A stretch of 64,000 nucleotides of DNA from Microbacterium foliorum (GTDB lineage Bacteria > Actinomycetota > Actinomycetes > Actinomycetales > Microbacteriaceae): positions 1,488,001 to 1,552,000 of the forward strand of contig NZ_CP041040.1 in assembly GCF_006385575.1 (NCBI RefSeq), read 5' to 3'. The position numbers and the translations under genes are program-made. Shown here one piece after another: positions 16,342 to 25,119 of this stretch (the first letter of the stretch is position 1; each line of letters opens with the position of its first letter). The notes under the pieces were generated by a model, which saw only the letters and a list, made by a program, of their open reading frames with translations, was not told the origin of the DNA and did not search any database.

Positions 16342-17570
16342 CCACCTCTCGCCGAATCCTCGGTGCTGTCGCGGCCGCCGGCGCGGCCGCACTCGTCCTC
16401 AGTGGCTGCGTCGCCAAGAGCGATGTCGCAGCAGGCGCCGCGTTCGACGTCTCATCGACCGACTCCGAATGCGCGGTCTCCGCGACGACTGCCGAGAGCG
16501 GCACGCTCACGTTCGATGTGACGAACGACAGCGGACAGACCTCGGAGTTCTACCTGCTCGCCGATGACGGACTGCGCATCGTGGGCGAGGTCGAGAACAT
16601 CGCGCCGTCCGCCTCCCGCACACTCACCGTCGTGGCACAGCCGGGAAAGTACTTCACCCTGTGCAAGCCCGGGATGATCGGCGAGGGCGTCGGCAAGTCG
16701 GAGTTCACGGTGACCGGTGATCGAGTGGAGGTCGAAGGAGAGGACTCGGAGCAGAAGCAGCAGGCGGTCGACCTGTACGCGGCATTCGTGAAGGACCAGG
16801 TCGGACAGCTGGTCCCCTCCGTCGAAGAGTTCGTCGCCGCCTACGAGACGGGGGACGACGAGGCCGCTCGCACGCTCTTCCCGCAGACCCGGGCTTTCTA
16901 CGAGCGCATCGAGCCTGTTGCGGAGGCACTCGGCACTCTCGACCCCCGGATCGACTACCGCGAGGTCGACGCTGTGGCAGAAGGACTCGACTGGACCGGC
17001 TTCCATCGCATCGAGAAGGACCTGTGGGTGCCGGCGGAGAATGCGCTCAACGCCGACGGCGAGACGCCCGCCTGGCAGGATTGGGCTCCCTCGACGACCG
17101 AGGAGCGTGCCGGCTACGGCGACCAGCTGCTCGCAGACGTGCAGGAGCTCTACGACTACGTGCACTCCGACGACTTCACCACGGCTCTGGACGACCAGGG
17201 GATCGGCGGAATCTCGAACGGTGCGATCGCGCTGCTCGACGAGGTCGCGACCGGCAAGATCTCCGGCGAAGAGGACTGGTGGTCCGGCACCGACCTCTAC
17301 GACTTCGCGGCCAACGTCGAGGGCTCCAAGATGGCGTTCTCCCTCGTGCAGGACTTCGCCACCGCGCAGGGCGACGACGGCGCAGCGCTCGTGACCGAGA
17401 TCGAGGACGGGTACGCGGCTCTCGAAGAGTCGCTGGCAGCCCACGGCTCTCTCGACGAGGGCTTCGTCGGTTACGCGGAGCTGACCGACGCCGACAAGCG
17501 TGAGTTCACCGATCTCATCAACGCGCTCGCCGAGCCGCTGTCGCAGCTCACCGGCACAGTCCTCGACTGA
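16338..17570 (+). CDS. efeO: iron uptake lipoprotein EfeO
   Basis: A 410-residue exported component of EfeUOB. The signal peptide ends in the lipobox LVLSGC (Cys near residue 24), so the mature protein should be a membrane-anchored lipoprotein. A cupredoxin-like domain follows (roughly residues 45-130, ending in the LCKPGM region), then an imelysin-like (M75) helical domain with the HRIEKDLW iron-binding HxxE motif. It is thought to pass iron to EfeU. ATG at 16338 follows AAGGAG. It overlaps efeU (ATGA) and is followed by efeB after 22 bases. Confidence 0.93.
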   Translation: MTTSRRILGAVAAAGAAALVLSGCVAKSDVAAGAAFDVSSTDSECAVSATTAESGTLTFDVTNDSGQTSEFYLLADDGLRIVGEVENIAPSASRTLTVVAQPGKYFTLCKPGMIGEGVGKSEFTVTGDRVEVEGEDSEQKQQAVDLYAAFVKDQVGQLVPSVEEFVAAYETGDDEAARTLFPQTRAFYERIEPVAEALGTLDPRIDYREVDAVAEGLDWTGFHRIEKDLWVPAENALNADGETPAWQDWAPSTTEERAGYGDQLLADVQELYDYVHSDDFTTALDDQGIGGISNGAIALLDEVATGKISGEEDWWSGTDLYDFAANVEGSKMAFSLVQDFATAQGDDGAALVTEIEDGYAALEESLAAHGSLDEGFVGYAELTDADKREFTDLINALAEPLSQLTGTVLD

Positions 17571-17592
17571 TTCGAAACGGACGATCTCGCAG

Positions 17593-18906
17593 GTGAACGA
17601 ACACTCGAAGGATGCTGCGGCTGCCGACTCCATGCCGGAGTCGGCGGCCGCAGCATCCCCTTCCACAGGCCTCAGTCGGCGCGGTCTCCTAGGCCTCGCG
17701 ATCGGCGGGGGAGTCGCCTCTCTCGCGGTGGGGGTGGGTGGCGGACTGGCCGGTGGCGTGGCCCTCGGCCGCGCCAGGGCCGACGCGGACTCGCAGGTCG
17801 CCTACGAGTTCTTCGGCGCGCATCAGGCGGGAATCACCACTCCGGTGCAAGAGCATCTGCACTTCGCGTCTTTCGACATGATGCCGCGGACCGATCGTGA
17901 CGACCTGATCACGCTGCTGCAGGACTGGACCTATGCGGCGTCGCGGATGACCAAGGGGCTCGAGGTGAGCGCGACGGGTGCCGTCGGAGGAGACGCCGAA
18001 GTGCCGCCGGATGACACCGGTGAAGCTCTCGGCCTCCCGGCCGCCGGTCTCACGATGACTTTCGGCTTCGGACCGAGTCTGTTCGAGTACGAGGACGGCG
18101 ACCGCTACGGAATCGCCGCACGCCGTCCGCAGAGGCTCGAGCGACTGCCTGCCTTCCTGGGTGACGACCTCGACCCGCAGTCTTCGCACGGCGATCTCTG
18201 CATCCAGGCCTGTGCCGATGATCCGCAGGTGGCGGTGCACGCGATCCGCAACCTCAGTCGCATCGCCTTCGGACGCGCCCGGCTGCGCTGGTCGCAGCTC
18301 GGATTCGGCAAGACCTCCCGCACCACCTCCGCCCAGGCGACCCCGCGCAACCTGTTCGGATTCAAGGACGGCACGGCGAACATCCTCGCCGATGACGCCG
18401 CCGCCCTCGACGCGAACGTCTGGGTCGGGGCATCGGATCAGCCCGAATGGATGGCGGGAGGCTCGTATCTCGTAGCGCGGAAGATCGCGATGCTGATCGA
18501 GACCTGGGATCGTGTGCGACTCTCGGAGCAGAACACGATCGTGGGGCGCGACAAGGGCGAGGGGGCACCGCTGTCCGGCGGCGATGAGTTCACCGCACCG
18601 GACTTCGGCTCCTCGGCGATAGACCAGAGCGCACATGTGCGGCTCGCGCATCCGGACCAGAACGACGGCATCCGGATCCTCCGCCGCGGGTTCAACTACG
18701 TCAACGGCAACAATGATCTCGGCCGTCTCGACGCCGGACTCTTCTTCCTGTCTTACCAGCGCGATCCCGCGCAGTTCGTCTCGCTGCAGCGTCGGCTGTC
18801 GACCGACCGGATGAACGAGTACATCAGGCACGTCGGCTCGGGCATCTGGGCGGTCCCTGCCGGCGCGAAGCCAGGATCGTACGTCGGCGCCCAGCTCTTC
18901 GCCTGA
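17593..18906 (+). CDS. efeB: deferrochelatase/DyP-type peroxidase EfeB
   Basis: A 437-residue haem peroxidase, the third component of EfeUOB, proposed to release iron from haem or oxidise ferrous iron. A long N-terminus carries the twin-arginine motif SRRGLLGLAIGGG (residues about 29-41), so it should be exported folded by Tat. The DyP signature GFKDGTANI is visible, with later blocks VRLAHPDQNDGIRILRRGFNY and GLFFLSYQRDPAQFVSLQ. GTG at 17593 is the first start that keeps the Tat signal. The stop sits inside a hairpin shared with the convergent gene. Confidence 0.92.
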   Translation: MNEHSKDAAAADSMPESAAAASPSTGLSRRGLLGLAIGGGVASLAVGVGGGLAGGVALGRARADADSQVAYEFFGAHQAGITTPVQEHLHFASFDMMPRTDRDDLITLLQDWTYAASRMTKGLEVSATGAVGGDAEVPPDDTGEALGLPAAGLTMTFGFGPSLFEYEDGDRYGIAARRPQRLERLPAFLGDDLDPQSSHGDLCIQACADDPQVAVHAIRNLSRIAFGRARLRWSQLGFGKTSRTTSAQATPRNLFGFKDGTANILADDAAALDANVWVGASDQPEWMAGGSYLVARKIAMLIETWDRVRLSEQNTIVGRDKGEGAPLSGGDEFTAPDFGSSAIDQSAHVRLAHPDQNDGIRILRRGFNYVNGNNDLGRLDAGLFFLSYQRDPAQFVSLQRRLSTDRMNEYIRHVGSGIWAVPAGAKPGSYVGAQLFA

Positions 18907-18928
18907 CCGCCGCGGAACGGGGTCAGGC
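18901..18928. terminator. bidirectional hairpin covering both stop codons
   Basis: GCCTGACC (18901-18908) pairs with GGTCAGGC (18921-18928). Each arm contains the stop codon of one of the convergent genes (efeB and the serine hydrolase). Confidence 0.6.
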
Positions 18929-19786
18929 GCTCAGCGTCTCCGCCACGAAAGCCGACATGGCGTCTGCACCGAAGTGGTCATCGGCGGTGATCGTCACGAC
19001 CGCGTCGCCGCGGAAGATGAGCAGCTGCCCGTACGCGCCGTGCAGGCGCCAGGACGAACCGGGGCCGTCCCATCCCGCCAGCGCGTAGCGCTCGTATCCG
19101 GGGTTCTGGCCCGCCGTCACCCAGTCGGAGTGCATCGCGTCGATGACTTCGGGGGAGACGAGACGGCGCCCCTCCCATTCACCGCGATCGCGGATCAGGC
19201 GGCCGAGGCGTGCCATCTCCTCGGTGCGCAGTGCGATGCCGCTGCCGCCGACGATGCGGCCCTGCGGGCAGCGCTCCCACTCGACGTCTTCGATCCCGAG
19301 AGGCGCGAGCAGCCGCGGACGCAGGTAGTCGACGATGTCGCCGACCCGTGTCGCGAGCACGGCCATGGCCGTGTAGGTGCTGGCGTTCGAGTACTGGAAG
19401 ACGAGTCCGCGCGACGGGCGCGACAGGAACTCGCGCGCGAGGTCGGGCCAGTCGGTCATCATCGTCTCCGACCACGGGAGATCGATGCCGCTCGACATCG
19501 ACAGGAGGCGTCGGAGCGTAATCCGATCGACGCCGTCCCCGAGCGCGAGATCCGGGACGTACTCGGCCAGGGGCGCATCGAACGACACCAGGCCCTCGTC
19601 CACGGCGATTCCGGCCGCGAGGACGCACACGCCCTTCGCCACCGAGTGGATCTCCTCGCGGACGTCAGCGGTCCACCGGTGCTCAGCGACGTCGTCGCCC
19701 ACCAGCACATGAAGCCCGTGGGCTCCGAACCCCGACGCGTCCGCGTGGTCCACCAGGAGGTCGCGGATCGTCTCGGCTGCGGTCAC
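18923..19786 (-). CDS. serine hydrolase (beta-lactamase/class C-like)
   Basis: A 287-residue protein of the penicillin-binding-protein-like serine hydrolase family. Active-site elements are SVAK (the SxxK nucleophile motif, near residue 46), YSN (YxN) and a late HGAYG replacing the usual HTG/KTG. No signal peptide or membrane anchor is seen, so it is probably cytoplasmic, and more likely an esterase or peptidase than a true beta-lactamase. The GTG start overlaps the upstream acyltransferase stop by four bases (GTGA), so the two are translated together. Confidence 0.85.
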   Translation of the reverse strand: MTAAETIRDLLVDHADASGFGAHGLHVLVGDDVAEHRWTADVREEIHSVAKGVCVLAAGIAVDEGLVSFDAPLAEYVPDLALGDGVDRITLRRLLSMSSGIDLPWSETMMTDWPDLAREFLSRPSRGLVFQYSNASTYTAMAVLATRVGDIVDYLRPRLLAPLGIEDVEWERCPQGRIVGGSGIALRTEEMARLGRLIRDRGEWEGRRLVSPEVIDAMHSDWVTAGQNPGYERYALAGWDGPGSSWRLHGAYGQLLIFRGDAVVTITADDHFGADAMSAFVAETLSA

Positions 19787-20940
19787 TCCTTCAGGCTAGC
19801 CGCTGCGTCCTGGCGCGGCCGACGCGACCCCGTCGGGTCGCTGCGGTGGCCCTCGCGCCGAGCGAGCTCTGGGTCTCGGAAGAGCCATCGCGGGCGGGGC
19901 TCGACCAGGGGACGGAAGAGCCAGCGCACGGGCTTCGTCGCGAGAGCGAGGGCCAGCACCACCGACAGCAGGGTCACGAGCGGCAGCCACAGCCACGTCG
20001 GGTCGAGATCGCGCAGTACGCCGGATTCGCGGAACGGGTAGAGCACGAACGAGTGCAGGAGGAACACGTACATCGTGTACTGACCGAACCTCGTCCACCA
20101 GTACGTGCCCCGGGGGATCAGGGCGAAGAACGCGGCGCTCAGGATCACCGCCAGCAGCATCAGCGCGATGCGCACCCCACCTGCCCACCACTGCTCGCCG
20201 CCGAGGTCCGCATACGCATCCTCGTAGAACAGCCAGTGGCGCAGGTCGACCTCCTTCCAGAGATCAATCCAGTGCCAGGCGGCGAAGCCGGCCGCGCCGA
20301 GCACGGCGACGCTGGCGACGCGGATCCACCACGGGCGGACGTCGAGCAGGCGGAAACGTGCGACGACATCGCGCTCGCGCAGCCACCATCCGAGAGCGAA
20401 GAAGGGCAGCAGGCCGAGCGTGCGCGACAGTGAGAACGTGCTGTCGACGTTGGGCAGGTAACCCACCCCGACCGAGATGATCACCGTCCACAGCAGGGGC
20501 CATCGGAGCAGTGCGAGATACGGGAGCACGAGGCGGAAGATGCCGAGTGCGAGCAGGAACCACAGCGTCCACGACGGCTTGGTGAAGTTCGGGTCGGCCT
20601 GCCCTTCGACCAGCCACTTGGTGAGGGTCCACAGGAACTCGAAGATGACGTAGGGGAGGAGGATGTCGGTGATCACGCGCGCCATCTGGACTCGCGTCGG
20701 TGACCCCGATTTCGAGAAGTATCCGGAGATGATGGCGAAGGCCGGCATGTGGAAGGCGTAGAGGGCCAGGTACGACGCGAGCGCGATGTCCGAGTCGTAG
20801 GTGAGGCGCTGGATCGCGTGCCCGAGGACCACCAGGACGATGCAGGCGTAGCGGGCGTTGTCCCAGAACGGGACGCGTTTGCGGGGCTTCGGGACCGAGC
20901 CGGTGGCGGGGTTCGTCGTGGCGGCTCCGTCGCTGTGCAT
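19783..20940 (-). CDS. acyltransferase family 3 membrane protein
   Basis: A 385-residue integral membrane acyltransferase (Acyl_transf_3/OafA-like), expected to transfer acyl groups to surface or secreted sugars. It has about ten hydrophobic segments and opens with the typical RVPFWDNARYACIVLVVLGH block, whose His is the conserved catalytic residue. FHMPAFAIISGYFSKS follows. A short cytoplasmic Arg-rich tail ends the protein. ATG at 20940 follows TAGCCT by 6 bases (leaderless). The target glycan is unknown; the neighbouring serine hydrolase could process the same product. Confidence 0.88.
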   Translation of the reverse strand: MHSDGAATTNPATGSVPKPRKRVPFWDNARYACIVLVVLGHAIQRLTYDSDIALASYLALYAFHMPAFAIISGYFSKSGSPTRVQMARVITDILLPYVIFEFLWTLTKWLVEGQADPNFTKPSWTLWFLLALGIFRLVLPYLALLRWPLLWTVIISVGVGYLPNVDSTFSLSRTLGLLPFFALGWWLRERDVVARFRLLDVRPWWIRVASVAVLGAAGFAAWHWIDLWKEVDLRHWLFYEDAYADLGGEQWWAGGVRIALMLLAVILSAAFFALIPRGTYWWTRFGQYTMYVFLLHSFVLYPFRESGVLRDLDPTWLWLPLVTLLSVVLALALATKPVRWLFRPLVEPRPRWLFRDPELARREGHRSDPTGSRRPRQDAAASLKE

Positions 20941-20946
20941 CCTCTG

Positions 20947-20952
20947 AGGCTA
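20947..20952 (-). promoter_or_regulatory. -10 hexamer TAGCCT, leaderless acyltransferase
   Basis: TAGCCT on the minus strand ends 6 bases before the ATG at 20940. Confidence 0.5.
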
Positions 20953-20980
20953 CTCGGGGAATAAAGTTGCTCGCATCGCG

Positions 20981-21010
20981 TTGACTCAGATACATTCAGA
21001 TGAATAGAAC
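20981..21010 (+). promoter_or_regulatory. promoter of the flavin monooxygenase operon
   Basis: TTGACT (20981-20986), an 18-base spacer, then TAGAAC (21005-21010). The spacer contains the inverted repeat ATTCA-GA-TGAAT (20994-21005), a possible operator. Confidence 0.5.
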
Positions 21011-21049
21011 CGGATGCACGGCACCCGATTCGGAGAAGACGGAGCAATC

Positions 21050-22273
21050 ATGAGCGAGCAGGCAGGCGTCCCGGTGCAGTTCGGCATCATGTCGGTCAGC
21101 GACATCACCCGCGACCCGACCACCGGTGAGACGCCGAGCGAGCAGGAGCGGATTAAGGCGACGCTGGCGATCGCCAAGCACAGCGAAGAGGTCGGTCTCG
21201 ACGTCTTCGCGATCGGCGAGCACCACAACCCTCCCTTCTGGTCGTCGAGTCCCACGACGTTCCTCGCCGCACTTGCGGCGCAGACGGAGCGTCTGATCGT
21301 CTCGACGTCGACCACTCTCATCACGACCAACGACCCCGTGCGCATCGCCGAGGAGTACTCGATGCTGCAGCACGTCTCCGACGGCCGCATGGACCTCATG
21401 CTCGGCCGCGGCAACACCGGGCCGGTCTACCCCTGGTTCGGTCAGGACATCAGGCAGGGTCTCCCGCTCGCGATCGAGAACTACGCCCTGCTGCACAAGC
21501 TGTGGCGTGAGGACGTCGTGAACTGGGAGGGCAAGTTCCGCACCCCGCTTCAGGGCTTCACCTCGACCCCGAGACCCCTTGACGGCGTCGCACCGTTCGT
21601 CTGGCACGGATCGATCCGCACACCGGAGATCGCGGAGCAGGCGGCCTACTACGGTGATGGCTTCTTCGCGAACAACATCTTCTGGCCCAAGGAGCACTAC
21701 CAGCGGCTGATCGAGCTGTACCGTCAGCGGTACGCGCACTACGGTCACGGCACGCCCGAGCAGGCGATCGTCGGCCTCGGCGGGCAGGTCTTCATGGCGG
21801 CGAAGTCGCAGGACGCGGTGAACCAGTTCCGCCCGTACTTCGACAACGCCCCGGTGTACGGTCACGGACCGAGCATGGAGGACTTCACCGAGATGACTCC
21901 GCTGACGGTGGGGTCGCCTCAGCAGGTCATCGACCGCTACGCCGCGATGCGCGAGCACTACGGCGACTACCAGCGCCAGCTGTTCCTGATCGATCACGCG
22001 GGTCTGCCGCTGAAGACCGTGCTCGAGCAGCTCGACATCCTCGGATCCGAGGTCGTGCCGGTGCTCCGCAAGGAGATGGCGAAGGACCGCCCGGCCGGAG
22101 TGCCGGACGCTCCGACGCACGCGGCACGGGTGAAGGCGGAGTTCGGCGACGGTCCGACGCGTCAGGCCCGGCCGGGCGCAAACCGCGGCGACAACCTGAC
22201 GGGCGACTCGCCCTACCAGGACTCTCCCGCTCCCGCGGGGGCAGCGTTCGGTCTCAGCCGGAAGGGAGCCTGA
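21050..22273 (+). CDS. LLM class flavin-dependent oxidoreductase (CE1758-like)
   Basis: A 407-residue luciferase-like monooxygenase using reduced FMN. Characteristic blocks are VGLDVFAIGEHHNPPFW, SPTTFLAALAAQTERL, VRIAEEYSMLQHVSDGRMDLMLGRG and TVGSPQQVIDRYA. Pairing with the FMN reductase one base downstream matches the partnered CE1758/CE1759 families of actinobacteria. The substrate of this family is not known. The C-terminal 50 residues are Gly/Pro-rich and probably flexible. ATG at 21050 follows GGAG; a TTGACT/TAGAAC promoter lies upstream. Confidence 0.9.
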   Translation: MSEQAGVPVQFGIMSVSDITRDPTTGETPSEQERIKATLAIAKHSEEVGLDVFAIGEHHNPPFWSSSPTTFLAALAAQTERLIVSTSTTLITTNDPVRIAEEYSMLQHVSDGRMDLMLGRGNTGPVYPWFGQDIRQGLPLAIENYALLHKLWREDVVNWEGKFRTPLQGFTSTPRPLDGVAPFVWHGSIRTPEIAEQAAYYGDGFFANNIFWPKEHYQRLIELYRQRYAHYGHGTPEQAIVGLGGQVFMAAKSQDAVNQFRPYFDNAPVYGHGPSMEDFTEMTPLTVGSPQQVIDRYAAMREHYGDYQRQLFLIDHAGLPLKTVLEQLDILGSEVVPVLRKEMAKDRPAGVPDAPTHAARVKAEFGDGPTRQARPGANRGDNLTGDSPYQDSPAPAGAAFGLSRKGA

Positions 22274-22274
22274 G

Positions 22275-22919
22275 ATGACCACTCGTCGAATCGCCGTCGT
22301 GTCGGCGGGGCTCTCGAATCCGTCGTCCACCCGGATGCTCGCTGATCGTCTCGCGGCCGAGACCGTGAAGGCCCTGGCCGGTCGTGACATCGAGGCGAGC
22401 GTCGACGTGATCGAGCTGCGCGACTATGCGCACGACATCACGAACAACCTGCTCACCGGATTCGCGCCGCCCGCCCTCGAGACCGCGATCAACACCGTGG
22501 TCTCGGCGGACGCGCTCATCGCCGTCACGCCGATCTTCTCGACGAGCTACAACGGGCTCTTCAAGTCGTTCGTCGACGTGCTCGACCCGGACGCGCTCAC
22601 GGGGAAGCCCGTGCTGATCGGAGCGAACGCCGGCACGGCTCGGCACTCCCTGGCGATCGACTACGCGATCCGACCGCTCTTCGCCTACCTGCATGCCGAC
22701 GCGGTCTCGACCGGCGTCTTCGCCGCATCCAGCGATTGGGGCGGTGGGGGTGACGACGTCGCTCCTCTCGCGAAGCGCGTCGAGAAGGGCGCGCGCGAGC
22801 TGGCCGAGGCGATCGCGAAGCGTGAGGTGGCTGCGGCCGCCGACCCTTACGACCCCGCGACGTATCTCGGAGAGGGCCGCTCGTTCGGTCATATGCTCGG
22901 CGGTCTCGCCGGGGAGTAG
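22275..22919 (+). CDS. LLM-partnered FMN reductase (CE1759-like)
   Basis: A 214-residue NAD(P)H-dependent flavin reductase supplying reduced FMN to the adjacent monooxygenase. It has a flavodoxin-like fold with the FMN-phosphate loop SAGLSNPSSTRMLAD at the N-terminus and TPIFSTSYNGLFKSFVD lining the flavin site. It begins one base after the monooxygenase stop, so the two are translationally linked. The pairing strongly supports the assignment; kinetics and nucleotide preference cannot be read from sequence. Confidence 0.88.
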   Translation: MTTRRIAVVSAGLSNPSSTRMLADRLAAETVKALAGRDIEASVDVIELRDYAHDITNNLLTGFAPPALETAINTVVSADALIAVTPIFSTSYNGLFKSFVDVLDPDALTGKPVLIGANAGTARHSLAIDYAIRPLFAYLHADAVSTGVFAASSDWGGGGDDVAPLAKRVEKGARELAEAIAKREVAAAADPYDPATYLGEGRSFGHMLGGLAGE

Positions 22920-22986
22920 ATTCTGCGGCCCGGGAGACTGGCGCACGGTGGGCCATGAGGCCATCGACAATGTCCGTGGGGCATCG

Positions 22987-22992
22987 TACGGT
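22987..22992 (+). promoter_or_regulatory. -10 hexamer TACGGT, leaderless FAD oxidoreductase
   Basis: TACGGT ends 6 bases before the ATG at 22999. Confidence 0.45.
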
Positions 22993-22998
22993 GACGTC

Positions 22999-24351
22999 AT
23001 GGCCCACCTGTCTGTGCTGGACGCTGCGCGACGCGCGCTGCGCGGAACCCTCCTTTTGCCGGGAGACGAGTCGTTCGACGACGCTTGTCGACCGTGGAAC
23101 CTCGCGATCGAGCAGCATCCGGTCGGAGTCGCCGCTCCAGCCGACCTGGGCGATCTGCGCACGCTCGTCCACGCAGCGCGTGATGCGGGGGTCACGATCG
23201 CGGTGCAACCCACCGGACACGGTGCGTCCGGCGACCTCACCGGTGCCGTGATCCTGCGGATGGCGGCGTTCGACGAACTCGAGATCGACCTCGAAGCCGG
23301 AACAGCGCGAGTCGGCAGCGGTGTCCGCTGGGGTGCTGTCGTCGATGCGCTCGACGGCACCGGCTGGGTCGCGCCGGCCGGAACGAGCCCGGTCGTCAGC
23401 GTCGCGGGCTACACCCTCGGCGGCGGCCATTCGTGGTTCAGCCGCACCGCCGGGCTGGGGTCGGACAACCTCCGCGCTGTGTGGATGCTGCGCAGCGACG
23501 GCGAGCATGAGCGCGTCGACGACGACAGCGACCCCGATCTCATGTGGGCACTGCGGGGCGCCGGTGGGGTCATGGGCATCGTCACAGCCCTCGAGATCGA
23601 CCTGGTGGCTGCACCCGCTGTGTGGGGTGCAGAGCTCGCGTTCGGTGCGGGGAATGCCGCGGCCGTGATGCGCGCGGTCCGAGACCTCGCCGTCGATGCG
23701 CCCTCCTCGCTGAACGTGTTCATGAACTCGATGCGGATGCCCGATGTCCCGCAGCTTCCGGAAGAGATCCGCGGTCGCAGCTTCTTCACGGTGCAGGCGC
23801 TGTCGACGAACGGCCCGGCCGAGCGGCTGGTGAGTGGATTGGGTCGGGTAGGCACCGTGCAGCGCGAGGTCACGGGTCCCACATCGCCCCGGCTCATCGC
23901 GGAGTCGAGCGGCGAGCCCACTGATCCGACGCCCGGACGCGGCGTATCGGCCGCGCTCTCATCGCTCGACGACGACACGATCGATGAGCTGATGCGGTTC
24001 CGAGCGCAGCCGGAGCAGTGGCCGATCATGGGGATCGACATCCGGATGCTCGGCGGGGCACTGGACGAGCCTAGACGGGCGGGTTTCGCATCTCTGCAGG
24101 GAGTCGACTGGCTGCTCCATGCGCTGGTTCCGGTGTTCCCGGGAGTCCCCGGCGAACCGGGAGACGCGAGCATGGCGGGGTTCGGAGAGGTTCTGGCGCG
24201 GGCGACGGCACCACACACCGTACCGACCTTCCTCGGGCCGGGGCAGACCCTCGAGCGCTGCGGCCGGACGGCAGCGGTCGACCGGCTTCGTCGTGCTCGC
24301 ACGATCGCCGACCCTGAGGCTCTGCTCCACGAGGGGCGCCTCCCGCGCTGA
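22999..24351 (+). CDS. FAD-binding oxidoreductase (PCMH/BBE type)
   Basis: A 450-residue flavoenzyme with an N-terminal PCMH-type FAD domain: VAVQPTGHGAS-like segment (conserved His), then SPVVSVAGYTLGGGHSWFSR and the DPDLMWALRGAGG block. A C-terminal substrate domain follows. The canonical Cys of bicovalent berberine-bridge enzymes is not obvious (GYTLGGGHS lies at that site), so at most mono-covalent flavin attachment through His is expected. Many relatives oxidise sugars or alkaloids; the substrate here is unknown. A leaderless promoter inside the gap after the FMN reductase allows separate expression. Confidence 0.85.
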   Translation: MAHLSVLDAARRALRGTLLLPGDESFDDACRPWNLAIEQHPVGVAAPADLGDLRTLVHAARDAGVTIAVQPTGHGASGDLTGAVILRMAAFDELEIDLEAGTARVGSGVRWGAVVDALDGTGWVAPAGTSPVVSVAGYTLGGGHSWFSRTAGLGSDNLRAVWMLRSDGEHERVDDDSDPDLMWALRGAGGVMGIVTALEIDLVAAPAVWGAELAFGAGNAAAVMRAVRDLAVDAPSSLNVFMNSMRMPDVPQLPEEIRGRSFFTVQALSTNGPAERLVSGLGRVGTVQREVTGPTSPRLIAESSGEPTDPTPGRGVSAALSSLDDDTIDELMRFRAQPEQWPIMGIDIRMLGGALDEPRRAGFASLQGVDWLLHALVPVFPGVPGEPGDASMAGFGEVLARATAPHTVPTFLGPGQTLERCGRTAAVDRLRRARTIADPEALLHEGRLPR

Positions 24352-24423
24352 CCCGGAACGAACGGTGGGCCGCAGGCAGCAGCGCCGGGTCGGGAGCCTG
24401 GAACGGCATCCGACAGTGCAGGG

Positions 24424-25119
24424 TCAGACGGATCCGTCGGGGCGCCGGTTCCACTCGTACTCGGTCTCGGGGCGTCCGCGAGCGCCGTATCGCGCGCTGC
24501 GCAGGACGATTCCCGACGCAGCCAGATGTTCGAGGTATCGACGCACGGACACCCGCGACATCCCCAGTCTCTGGGCTGCCTCGCTCGCCGAGAGAGCCCC
24601 GGCTGTGCGGAGCTCGGCGGTGACCTTCTGCAGAGTCGCCCCCGAGAGCCCCTTCGGAACAGGGACGGCTCTCGTCGAGCGCCCGAGCAGCGCATCGATC
24701 TCTGCCTGGGTCGCTTCGCCGTCGGTGGATCTCGCCTTCTCTCGGTGTTCTCGGTACGCAGTGAGACGCTCGTCGAAGACCGCGAAGGAGAACGGCTTGA
24801 CGAGATACTGATACACGCCGAGAGCGACCATCTGCCGCACGCTCTCGGCATCGCGGACACCGGTGATCGCGATCACATCGACCGACGCCGCACGGGCGCG
24901 GAGTGCGCGCAGCACGTCGATGCCCGACCCATCGGGCATGGTGATGTCGAGAAGGATGAGATCGAAGGGCTTGTCGCGCGGCTGCTCGAGCACGGCGCTC
25001 ACCGCGGCGCGCGCTCGGGTGCATTCGCCCGCGACGATGAAGCCGTCGATTCTCTCGAGGTACGAGCGGTGGAGCTCCAGCGTCAGAGTGTCGTCATCGA
25101 CGATCAGCGTGCGGATCAC
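24424..25119 (-). CDS. response regulator, CitB/DcuR type
   Basis: A 231-residue response regulator. The receiver domain occupies residues 1-120, with DDD acidic pocket residues, the phospho-acceptor Asp in LILLDITMPDGSG and the Lys of YLVKPF. The C-terminal helix-turn-helix (ALSASEAAQRLGMSRVSVRRYLEHLAASG) matches CitB/DcuR-type regulators of citrate and C4-dicarboxylate genes. The GTG at 25119 overlaps the kinase stop by four bases and follows GGAGG. It probably activates the divergent dicarboxylate transporter gene. Confidence 0.9.
   Translation of the reverse strand: MIRTLIVDDDTLTLELHRSYLERIDGFIVAGECTRARAAVSAVLEQPRDKPFDLILLDITMPDGSGIDVLRALRARAASVDVIAITGVRDAESVRQMVALGVYQYLVKPFSFAVFDERLTAYREHREKARSTDGEATQAEIDALLGRSTRAVPVPKGLSGATLQKVTAELRTAGALSASEAAQRLGMSRVSVRRYLEHLAASGIVLRSARYGARGRPETEYEWNRRPDGSV

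Noticed and set aside
23401-23450. Bicovalent flavin attachment in the FAD oxidoreductase
   Set aside because: The position expected for the second-attachment Cys lacks one, so a bicovalent berberine-bridge enzyme is not supported.
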